Assembly (NCBI GenBank): GCA_005239165.1
Contig: RAPG01000008.1
Coordinates: forward strand, 62,001-126,000
Reading direction: 5' to 3'
DNA length: 64,000 nt
DNA from: Allopusillimonas ginsengisoli
GTDB lineage: Bacteria; Pseudomonadota; Gammaproteobacteria; Burkholderiales; Burkholderiaceae_B
Made by a program: the position numbers and the translations under genes. A model generated the notes under the pieces. The model made no database searches, was not told where the DNA came from, and was given only the letters and a program-made list of their open reading frames with translations. Positions 57,008 through 64,000 of this stretch are shown here, piece after piece (the first letter of the stretch is position 1; the number at the start of each line of letters is the position of its first letter).

Positions 57008-59488
57008 ATGTCTGCGAGCCAGATTCTTACATCAGAACCTACGGACTTGCCGCTGTTGCCTTTGCGCGACGTCGTGGTGTTTCCGCATATGGTGATTCCA
57101 CTGTTCGTTGGCCGTCCGCGCTCCATCAAAGCGCTTGAGCTGGCAATGGAGTCCGGTAACAACATTATGCTGGTGGCGCAAAAGTCAGCCGGTAAAGACG
57201 ACCCCAGCCCTGAAGATCTCTACGAGATCGGCTGTGCAGCGAGCATACTTCAAATGCTCAAGTTGCCCGACGGGACGGTTAAAGTGCTGGTCGAAGGTGT
57301 TCAGCGTGCCCGCATCCAGAGTGTCAGCGACGCCGAGACGCACTTTATGTCGGTTGTCGTTCCTGTTGAACTAGACGCCGAAGAAGGGGCTGAGGCAGAA
57401 GCGCTACGTCGTGCTGTTGTCGCCCAATTCGAGCAATACGTTAAACTTAATAAAAAAATTCCCCAAGAGATACTCACTTCGTTGACGGGTATCGACGACG
57501 CCGGGCGTCTTGCTGATACCATCGCCGCTCATCTGCCGCTCAAGCTCGAACAAAAGCAATCCATGCTTGAAGTCGTCGGCACTGCTCAGCGCCTCGAAAC
57601 CCTGTTGACGCAACTCGAATCTGAAATCGACATACTTCAGGTCGAAAAACGCATCCGTGGTCGCGTCAAAAAGCAGATGGAAAAAAGCCAGCGCGACTAT
57701 TATCTGAATGAGCAAGTAAAAGCCATTCAGAAAGAACTTGGCGAAGGTGAAGAGGGCGCTGATATCGAAGACCTCGAGAAGAAAATCGAGGCGGCTCATT
57801 TGCCCAAAGAGGCCCGTAAAAAGGTAGACGCCGAAGTTAAAAAACTCAAGTTGATGTCGCCCATGTCAGCCGAAGCAACTGTTGTGCGTAACTACATTGA
57901 CACCGTCATAGGTTTGCCGTGGCGCAAAAAAAGCCGCGTAAACAACTCTATTTCTAACGCTGAAGAAGTGCTTGATGCAGACCACTATGGTCTTGAAAAA
58001 GTCAAAGAACGTATTGTCGAGTATCTGGCCGTGCAACAACGAGTTGAAAAGCTTAAAGCACCCATTCTGTGTCTGGTTGGCCCTCCCGGGGTTGGTAAAA
58101 CCTCGCTAGGTCAGTCCATTGCACGCGCGACCAACCGCAAGTTCACGCGGATGGCGCTGGGCGGTGTGCGCGACGAGGCCGAGATCCGTGGCCATCGTCG
58201 TACCTACATTGGTTCTATGCCAGGGAAAATCCTGCAGAACATGTCCAAGGTAGGGGTGCGCAACCCATTGTTCCTGCTCGACGAAATCGACAAAATGGGC
58301 GCAGACTTCAGGGGAGATCCTTCGTCCGCACTACTCGAGGTGCTTGACCCCGAGCAAAACCACACTTTTCAAGACCACTACATTGAAGTGGACTTCGATT
58401 TGTCCGACACCATGTTCGTGGCGACAAGCAATACGCTTAATATACCGCCGGCGCTGCTTGACCGTATGGAAGTCATTCGTCTGTCGGGCTATACCGAAGA
58501 CGAAAAGGTGCATATCGCCGTTGACCACCTCCTGCCCAAGCTCATGAAGAACAACGGCGTCCAGGACGGTGAACTCACTATCGAAGAGTCAGCCATCCGT
58601 GACATCGTGCGCTATTACACGCGTGAAGCAGGTGTGCGGGCTCTTGAGCGTGAAATGAGCAAGATCTGTCGTAAGGTGGTCAAGCAGTTGCTGGGCAAAA
58701 GCTCAACACCGGCCAAAAAGAAGGCCAAGAGTAAAGCTGCGGTGCCCGTCGAACACGTGGACGTCACAGCTGACAACCTGGCTGATTTCCTTGGAGTACG
58801 CCGGTTCAGCTTTGGTATGGCCGAAAAGGAAAACAAGGTCGGCCAGGTTACCGGTCTGGCCTGGACCGAAGTTGGTGGCGACTTGTTAACCATTGAGGTT
58901 GCAGACATGCCGGGCAAAGGTCTGGTACAGCGCACTGGTTCACTGGGCGACGTGATGAAAGAGTCAGTCGAGGCCGCGCGTACAGTAGTGCGGTCCCGTG
59001 CTCAAAAATGGGGCATTGGTAATACAGCCTTTGAAAAACGTGACATTCATGTGCACTTTCCTGAAGGGGCAACGCCGAAAGACGGTCCGTCCGCAGGTAT
59101 TGCCATCACAACAGCCATGGTGTCAGCCCTCACCAGCATACCGGTGCGTGCAGACGTGGCCATGACGGGTGAGATCACGCTTCGAGGTGAAGTGCTTGCA
59201 ATCGGCGGCCTTAAAGAAAAGCTGTTGGCTGCGCACCGTGGTGGCATCAAAACGGTAATGATTCCCGAGGAAAACGTCAAGGATCTCGCCGAGATTCCTG
59301 ACAACGTAAAAAACCACCTCGAAATCATACCGGTACGCTGGATCGATCGCGTACTCGAAGTCGCACTGGAAAGCATGCCAACGCCCCTGTCTGACGAGGA
59401 AGTGGCTCGTCTCGCTGCTGAGGCGGCCACGGCGGCTCGCGCTAACCAGGTTACCGATGCTGGGTCTGATGGTTTGATCAAGCATTAA
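57008..59488 (+). CDS. lon: ATP-dependent protease Lon (La)
   Basis: 826 residues from the ATG at 57008 (AAGGA upstream; [20 protein letters not shown]); an upstream frame from 56963 overlaps the leader hairpin. N-terminal LAN substrate domain (to ~210), coiled coil, AAA+ module with [12 protein letters not shown] near 358 and [10 protein letters not shown], and the LonA proteolytic domain: catalytic Ser near 695 in [10 protein letters not shown], Lys near 738 in [16 protein letters not shown] Lys/Ala-rich linker around residue 570-585 ([15 protein letters not shown]) extends the region between AAA+ and protease domains. Degrades misfolded and regulatory proteins. Confidence 0.98.
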   Translation: MSASQILTSEPTDLPLLPLRDVVVFPHMVIPLFVGRPRSIKALELAMESGNNIMLVAQKSAGKDDPSPEDLYEIGCAASILQMLKLPDGTVKVLVEGVQRARIQSVSDAETHFMSVVVPVELDAEEGAEAEALRRAVVAQFEQYVKLNKKIPQEILTSLTGIDDAGRLADTIAAHLPLKLEQKQSMLEVVGTAQRLETLLTQLESEIDILQVEKRIRGRVKKQMEKSQRDYYLNEQVKAIQKELGEGEEGADIEDLEKKIEAAHLPKEARKKVDAEVKKLKLMSPMSAEATVVRNYIDTVIGLPWRKKSRVNNSISNAEEVLDADHYGLEKVKERIVEYLAVQQRVEKLKAPILCLVGPPGVGKTSLGQSIARATNRKFTRMALGGVRDEAEIRGHRRTYIGSMPGKILQNMSKVGVRNPLFLLDEIDKMGADFRGDPSSALLEVLDPEQNHTFQDHYIEVDFDLSDTMFVATSNTLNIPPALLDRMEVIRLSGYTEDEKVHIAVDHLLPKLMKNNGVQDGELTIEESAIRDIVRYYTREAGVRALEREMSKICRKVVKQLLGKSSTPAKKKAKSKAAVPVEHVDVTADNLADFLGVRRFSFGMAEKENKVGQVTGLAWTEVGGDLLTIEVADMPGKGLVQRTGSLGDVMKESVEAARTVVRSRAQKWGIGNTAFEKRDIHVHFPEGATPKDGPSAGIAITTAMVSALTSIPVRADVAMTGEITLRGEVLAIGGLKEKLLAAHRGGIKTVMIPEENVKDLAEIPDNVKNHLEIIPVRWIDRVLEVALESMPTPLSDEEVARLAAEAATAARANQVTDAGSDGLIKH

Positions 59489-59507
59489 TTGACCGCACTG
59501 CGAGCAT

Positions 59508-59590
59508 AAAACCCCGCCCTGCTGATGAACGGAAACTCCCGGTTGGACACTGTCCAATCGGGGGGAATGTTCACAACGGGCGGGTTTTTT
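59508..59590 (+). terminator. Composite terminator after lon with a nested hairpin
   Basis: Outer stem CCCGCCC (59513-59519, after an A-run) with GGGCGGG (59578-59584) followed by six T. Inside its ~58-base loop a second ~11-13 bp hairpin is formed by 59536-59548 and 59552-59564. The outer stem alone looks like a standard terminator. Confidence 0.75.
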
Positions 59591-59714
59591 ATGCATTGCG
59601 AAACGTGTCCGCACCTGGAAATTCTACGGATAGACATTAACTGACATTAGGCATGTTTGGCAGCGATGTAGCTGTCTACATTAATGGCTTCTCATCTACA
59701 GACGCCTGCTACTG

Positions 59715-60797
59715 ATGTCAATACAACCCACTGATTACGACAGCCCCTGAAAGGAGGCTCTCGACTATTTTTTCGAAGATTTCACGGCATTGCTGGCACC
59801 TGAGCTGCATGCGTTAATTGACTGGTCTGTCGCACCATTATTTCTCGATACCGAGCTGCAGTCTATTACTGCCGATTCACCAAACGGCCGCCGCTACGCC
59901 GACAAACTAGTTAAGTTGCGGCGTCTTGATCAAAGTGAGGCATGGGTTTTGGTGCATGTTGAAGTTGAGAGCGGGCCCCAAGGTGATAAAGCTCGCAGCT
60001 ATCTCGCCCAGCGCATGTTCACGTATTTTTATCGCATTTGGGACCGCTATGTGCGCCAGGAGACCGGTGGGGCTGAGTCAGCAAAGGTCAACACGCTCGA
60101 TGGCTTAAGCACTTCCTTTTACAGTCTGGCCATTCTTACGGCGAGCTCAAAGGGGCCGCCAGTGGTGCTATATCGTCAACGTCTGGGTAAATGTCATGTG
60201 AGTTTTGGTTTTCCTGTCGTACACTTGCGCCGTTGGGAGGACGACAGGGCGTCGCTGGTTGATCTTGCAGCGTTTAACCCGTTTGCGGTAGTGGTTATGG
60301 CTCAGTTAGGTGCCCAGGCACGTTGTGGCGCACAGGCCCGATTAGTATCCAAAATAGCGTTGCTGCGGCTGCTTTATCAGCATCGTTACGATCGCAGGCG
60401 TGTGCAGCAATTATTTCGTATTGTAGATTGGGTATTATCTCTTCCCCATTATCTTGAACCTGCGTTTGAGCAGGCCGTGGCTGCAATAGAGGTGGAATTC
60501 AATATGCCTTATGTTACAAGCATCGAGCGTATGGGCCAGGCCCGTGGTTTGAAAAAAGGGCTGGCAGAGGGTCTTCAAAGAGGACACAAAGAAGGTCGCA
60601 TAGCAGGACGTGAAGAAGGTCGTGAAGAAGGACGCCGAGACAGTGCTGCATGGTTGCTGTCTTCAATGCTGGAGCGCCGCTTTGGTCAGTTACCGGTTTG
60701 GGTAACCGTTCGCATCACGCAGGCAAATACTGAAGCCCTTCACGGTTGGGCGCTCAAAGTACTGGAGGCCGATCGGCTTGAAGATGTATTTGAATAG
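59715..60797 (+). pseudogene. Rpn family recombination-promoting nuclease / PD-(D/E)XK transposase-like protein, interrupted by TGA
   Basis: From the ATG at 59715 the frame reads MSIQPTDYDSP, then TGA (59748-59750), then KEALDYFFEDFTALLAPELH and on to 60797. Family members normally have DYDSPWKEAL, so the TGA replaces a Trp codon (TGG to TGA). The rest is intact: AFINDW-like IDWSVAPLFLDTELQ, nuclease core LVKLRRLDQSEAWVLVHVEV (Asp..ExE-type motif), and a Gly/Arg/Glu-repeat tail GRIAGREEGREEGRRD before a C-terminal helix. Translation from a TTG at 59790 is possible but would lose the conserved N-terminus. RpnA homologues are nucleases linked to horizontal gene transfer or phage defence. Confidence 0.8.
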
Positions 60798-60951
60798 CTT
60801 CAGTAAAGCTACATGCTTATCGGTCAATACAAAAAATGTCTGCGCAGGCATCAGTGACCTGGGCGTATTAGGCCAACCCGGTTATAAATCACATGCCCCC
60901 ATGCAGTGGGTACTGTGGGCCAGGCAATTTGTCGGCCGCAGCGCCAGGTTA

Positions 60952-61617
60952 TTACTGTAATGGCGTGCTGCGAATTAAGCCAACAGCAATGCCTTCCAGC
61001 GAAAATTCGTCTTCGGCGCTTACGTTAATAGGCTCAAAATCGGGGTTTTCGGGAAGAAGTTGTATGTGGCCGCCCTGGCGTGAAAAACGCTTTACGGTGA
61101 CCTCATCACCTAGCCGGGCTATGACGATTTGGCCGTTTCGTGCTTCGAGTGATTTTCGTACTGCAAGCAGGTCGCCATCAAGTATGCCTGCGTCTCGCAT
61201 ACTGAGGCCGCGTACCCGCAAAAGATAGTCGGGGGTTTGAGTAAATAATGATGGTTCTATGCTGACCTCACGCTCTACGTGCTCGGCCGCGAGTATGGGG
61301 TTGCCAGCGGCTACACGCCCCACTAATGGCACTAACAGCGGTATATATGTACTTGCGAGTGAATGGCTGGGCATCTCGGAGGCCAGGTTTGCGACCGGAC
61401 CTGCGTCGGTTAGACGAATGCCGCGTGATGCCCCCGGAGTAAGCTCGATAGCGCCTTTTCGTGCAAGTGCCTTGAGGTGGTCTTCGGCGGCGTTGGGCGA
61501 CCGGAAACCCAGCGCCGTGGCGATTTCAGCGCGAGTGGGCGGAAAGCCCGTGCGTAGGATCTCGCTGCGGACCAGGTCGAGTATTTGTTGCTGACGGGCG
61601 GTGAGTTTGACGGCCAT
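60952..61617 (-). CDS. lexA: SOS response repressor LexA
   Basis: 221 residues. Winged helix-turn-helix (1-70: [35 protein letters not shown]). Self-cleavage site Ala104-Gly105 in [10 protein letters not shown]; catalytic Ser139 in [14 protein letters not shown] and Lys176 in GDEVTVKRF. There is a slightly long linker before the cleavage site. Represses DNA-damage genes until RecA-stimulated autocleavage. A consensus SOS box lies just upstream of the start, so it is self-regulated. Confidence 0.98.
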   Translation of the reverse strand: MAVKLTARQQQILDLVRSEILRTGFPPTRAEIATALGFRSPNAAEDHLKALARKGAIELTPGASRGIRLTDAGPVANLASEMPSHSLASTYIPLLVPLVGRVAAGNPILAAEHVEREVSIEPSLFTQTPDYLLRVRGLSMRDAGILDGDLLAVRKSLEARNGQIVIARLGDEVTVKRFSRQGGHIQLLPENPDFEPINVSAEDEFSLEGIAVGLIRSTPLQ

Positions 61618-61628
61618 TTTCTTCCGGA

Positions 61629-61644
61629 CTGTATTTTTATACAG
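61629..61644 (-). promoter_or_regulatory. LexA (SOS) box of lexA
   Basis: CTGTATTTTTATACAG fits the CTGT-N8-ACAG consensus exactly and sits 12 bases upstream of the lexA start codon, where it would give autorepression. Confidence 0.9.
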
Positions 61645-62096
61645 TTTGAATTCTGCAGCATATTTGCCGGAAGATCAAGCGACACAGGGCTTTTCGGCTG
61701 TTTTAGGCTGTTTAGACCCAGATTTTGCTCTTAAAAGCACGCCGACGGGCCCCTCGAAGAAGCTAGAGCCGCTCTAAATGCTCAACACCAGGCGCCAATG
61801 CACGTTGATCACAATCGTATTCTGGTAACGTACCGTGTTCAACAGAAACGCAGAAATCACTTGAAACCAGGCACAAATATGAGTTTTCACACTTCTGGGC
61901 ATAGGCATTTGTTATAAGGTATCAGCGCCACATATGGCCGGCAGCTTCGTTTTTAAAGATTGGAAACTGCCGCAAAACGAGGTGTCACCGACAGCTGTGG
62001 CGTAAAAAAATGCCCCCGCCGCAGAAGCCGGAGCATTTAATAGAGCATTGATGGCCAGACCGCTATCGCGCGGTGTACTGTCCCTGATCTGAACGA
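61645..62096. other. Gene-free region between lexA and the aminotransferase gene
   Basis: About 450 bases without a convincing gene. It holds a hairpin CGGCAGCTTC (61939-61948) / GAAACTGCCG (61963-61972) with a 14-base loop, and the terminator of the downstream-strand aminotransferase. Nothing else recognised. Confidence 0.7.
62003..62038 (-). terminator. Rho-independent terminator of the aminotransferase gene
   Basis: On the minus strand AAATGCTCC / GGGGGCATTT pair around a short loop and end in seven T (62004-62010), about 60 bases after the stop codon. Confidence 0.8.
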
Positions 62097-63299
62097 TCAG
62101 GCGATCACAGCTGCGATCGCCTTGGCTACGGCATCGATGTTGCCGCTGTTGAGGGCCGCCACGCAAATACGGCCGCTGCTGACGGCGTACACACCATGAT
62201 CTTCACGCAGGCGATCAACTTGCTCGGTCGTCAGGCCAGAATACGAGAACATGCCCCGTTGTTGCAGGACAAAGTCAAAATTTTGGCTAACGCCATGAGC
62301 CTTCAGTTTTTCGACTAGCTGTGCTCGCATGCTGCGGATGCGGTCGCGCATACCGGCTAGCTCGGATGTCCATACCTCGTAAAGCTCAGGCGTGTTCAGT
62401 ACTGACGACACGATTTTGCCGCCATGCGTAGGAGGGTTGGAGTAGTTAGTGCGGATAACGCGCTTAAGCTGGCTGAGGACGCGGACGTTTTCTTCTTTGG
62501 ATGAGCACACCAGGGTCAGCGCACCAACCCGTTCACCATATAGTGAAAACGACTTGGAGAAAGACGAGCTGATAAGCATGGTGAGATCATTGTCGGCAAA
62601 GAGCCGCACAACGGCAGCGTCTTGCTCGAGCCCATCACCAAAGCCCTGATAAGCGATGTCGACAAAAGGCACCAGATTCTTTTGCTTGACCACTTCGACG
62701 ATCTGCTTCCATTGATCAAGCGTAGGGTCGACGCCGGTGGGGTTATGACAGCAGGCGTGCAGCACGACAATGGTTTTTTCAGGGAGTGTCTGCAGAGAGC
62801 TCAGCATGCCGGCAAAATCAAGGCCATGCGTGGCGGCATCATAATAGGGGTAGGTTTCTACCGTAAACCCTGCCGCCTGGAACAGTGCGCGATGGTTTTC
62901 CCAACTCGGGTTGCTGATGACGACCTTGGAATTGGGTAACAGTTGTTTGAGGAAATCAGCACCGATTTTGAGAGCACCTGTACCGCCCAGGCTTTGTGCT
63001 GTTAAGACGCGACCGGAGGCTAACAAGGGTGAGTTTTTACCCAATAGCAGAGTTTGAGCACCGGTGTTGTAGCCGGGGATGCCGTCGATAGGCAGGTAAC
63101 CGCGGGGTGAGTGAGCCTGTACGAGAGTGTCTTCCGCCTTGCGCACGGCGTCAAGCAGCGGGATGCGCCCCTGGTCGTCGTAATACACACCTACGCCAAG
63201 GTTGACCTTGTTGGTGCGCGCGTCGGCGTTATATTGTTCATTTAGACCGAGGATAGGATCACGCGGCGCCAGTTCGACGCCTTCAAAGAGAGATGTCAT
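62097..63299 (-). CDS. Aromatic/aspartate aminotransferase (TyrB/AspC family)
   Basis: 400-residue class I PLP aminotransferase, transferring amino groups between aspartate or aromatic amino acids and 2-oxoglutarate. VNLGVGVYYDDQGRIP, SLGGTGALKIGADFL, LHACCHNPTGVDPT, PFVDIAYQGFGDG, and the PLP Lys in SSSFSKSFSLYGERVGA. Terminal RFSYSGL-type segment appears as GMFSYSGLTTEQV. AspC and TyrB cannot be separated reliably by eye. Divergent from uvrB. Confidence 0.94.
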   Translation of the reverse strand: MTSLFEGVELAPRDPILGLNEQYNADARTNKVNLGVGVYYDDQGRIPLLDAVRKAEDTLVQAHSPRGYLPIDGIPGYNTGAQTLLLGKNSPLLASGRVLTAQSLGGTGALKIGADFLKQLLPNSKVVISNPSWENHRALFQAAGFTVETYPYYDAATHGLDFAGMLSSLQTLPEKTIVVLHACCHNPTGVDPTLDQWKQIVEVVKQKNLVPFVDIAYQGFGDGLEQDAAVVRLFADNDLTMLISSSFSKSFSLYGERVGALTLVCSSKEENVRVLSQLKRVIRTNYSNPPTHGGKIVSSVLNTPELYEVWTSELAGMRDRIRSMRAQLVEKLKAHGVSQNFDFVLQQRGMFSYSGLTTEQVDRLREDHGVYAVSSGRICVAALNSGNIDAVAKAIAAVIA

Positions 63300-63382
63300 G
63301 TCAGGGATGCTAAAAGTAGTGAGGAAAATAAAGGATATTAATGTGATAATAAGGGGTTTACCCTTAAAAAGTCTAGTACGCG

Positions 63383-64000
63383 ATGGCTAGTGTCAATCTT
63401 TCAGCCCCCGGTTTTCTTGAGTTTGAAGGCAGCCCGTTTCAACTTTACCAGCCGTATCCGCCGGCGGGCGATCAGCCTGCTGCCATTGATGCGCTGGTTG
63501 AAGGCATTGATGATGGGCTTATGTTCCAGACACTTCTTGGCGTGACTGGCTCGGGCAAAACTTACACCATGGCCAACGTTATTGCGCGTACGGGCCGGCC
63601 CGCCATTGTGCTTGCGCCCAATAAAACGCTGGCGGCGCAGCTGTATGCTGAAATGCGAGAGTTTTTCCCGCGTAATGCTGTTGAGTACTTTGTGTCGTAT
63701 TACGACTACTATCAGCCTGAAGCCTACGTGGCGGCACGTGATCTCTTTATCGAGAAAGATTCGTCCATCAACGAACATATCGAGCAGATGCGGCTGTCAG
63801 CGACCAAGAGCCTGCTGGAGCGTCGCGATACCATCATCGTAGGTACCGTGTCCTGTATTTACGGTATAGGCAACCCGGGCGACTATCACGCCATGGTGCT
63901 GACGCTTCGTAGTGGTGATCGCATTCCACGGCAACAGTTGCTGGGCCGGCTGGTCGCCATGCAGTATGAACGCAACGATGTTGAATTTACCCGCGGCAAT
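63383..64000 (+). CDS. uvrB: Excinuclease ABC subunit B (UvrB), 5' part
   Basis: The first 206 codons, running off the window. UvrB is the damage-verifying helicase-like subunit of nucleotide excision repair. Starts [16 protein letters not shown]. Visible: the Q-like [17 protein letters not shown], Walker [14 protein letters not shown] (near residue 50), and the beta-hairpin damage-binding region [11 protein letters not shown]. Divergent from the aminotransferase with an 83-base gap. No LexA box is visible in that gap. Confidence 0.97.
   Translation, partial: MASVNLSAPGFLEFEGSPFQLYQPYPPAGDQPAAIDALVEGIDDGLMFQTLLGVTGSGKTYTMANVIARTGRPAIVLAPNKTLAAQLYAEMREFFPRNAVEYFVSYYDYYQPEAYVAARDLFIEKDSSINEHIEQMRLSATKSLLERRDTIIVGTVSCIYGIGNPGDYHAMVLTLRSGDRIPRQQLLGRLVAMQYERNDVEFTRGN

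Noticed and set aside
59715..60797. Complete insertion sequence around the Rpn-type gene
   Set aside because: No terminal inverted repeats or target duplications seen; Rpn proteins are not normal IS transposases.
63300..63382. SOS box before uvrB
   Set aside because: No CTGT-N8-ACAG match in the divergent promoter region, unlike lexA.

Overview
The window looks like chromosome of a betaproteobacterium in Burkholderiales, most likely Alcaligenaceae (relatives of Advenella, Pusillimonas, Bordetella). The evidence is the protein style of PutA, DesA, CoaBC, LexA, the dapC-dapD-dapE set and tig-clpP-clpX-lon, moderately high GC, and the dense operons joined by ATGA/TAATG overlaps. The genus is inferred, not proven.

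Layout. 0-8 kb: the 3' end of a thiolase, a DUF192 exported protein, a cold-shock protein, the ClpS-ClpA protease pair and a pqiABC envelope lipid-transport operon. 8-17.4 kb: putA (proline to glutamate) and a complete branched-chain amino-acid ABC transporter (livKHMGF); LivG carries an unusual repetitive C-terminal tail. 17.4-23.7 kb, minus strand: dut, coaBC, lspA (frameshifted), ileS, ribF. 23.7-29.6 kb, plus strand: purN, an RsmB-type methyltransferase, a DesA-type desaturase (frameshifted) and a UvrD/Rep helicase. 30.0-37.8 kb: a visibly AT-richer block, probably acquired horizontally, with fumarylacetoacetase, maleylacetoacetate isomerase, a VOC remnant, a self-sufficient CYP116B-type P450 fused to its reductase, and a TRAP transporter. 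It abuts a truncated transporter remnant. 38-44.1 kb, minus strand: an ABC-F ATPase, prmB, dapE, dapD, dapC (ribosome maturation and lysine/peptidoglycan supply). 44.1-53 kb: an accessory-looking stretch with a probable integrase remnant, a glycine-betaine type ABC transporter, a second TRAP operon with an IclR regulator, and an isocitrate-lyase/PEP-mutase family enzyme, ending at tRNA-Leu(UAG). 53.4-59.5 kb: tig-clpP-clpX-lon. 59.7-64 kb: an Rpn-type nuclease gene with an in-frame TGA, lexA with its SOS box, an aromatic/aspartate aminotransferase, and the start of uvrB.

The most notable signals are the imported P450/TRAP/aromatic-catabolism block, a 12-residue repeat tail on LivG followed by a second 13-residue repeat ORF in the same operon, paired GGTTAACC palindromes before putA with related sites before livK, single-base frameshifts in lspA and desA, and a Trp-to-stop change in the Rpn gene. 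I found no CRISPR array, rRNA gene or intact insertion sequence.
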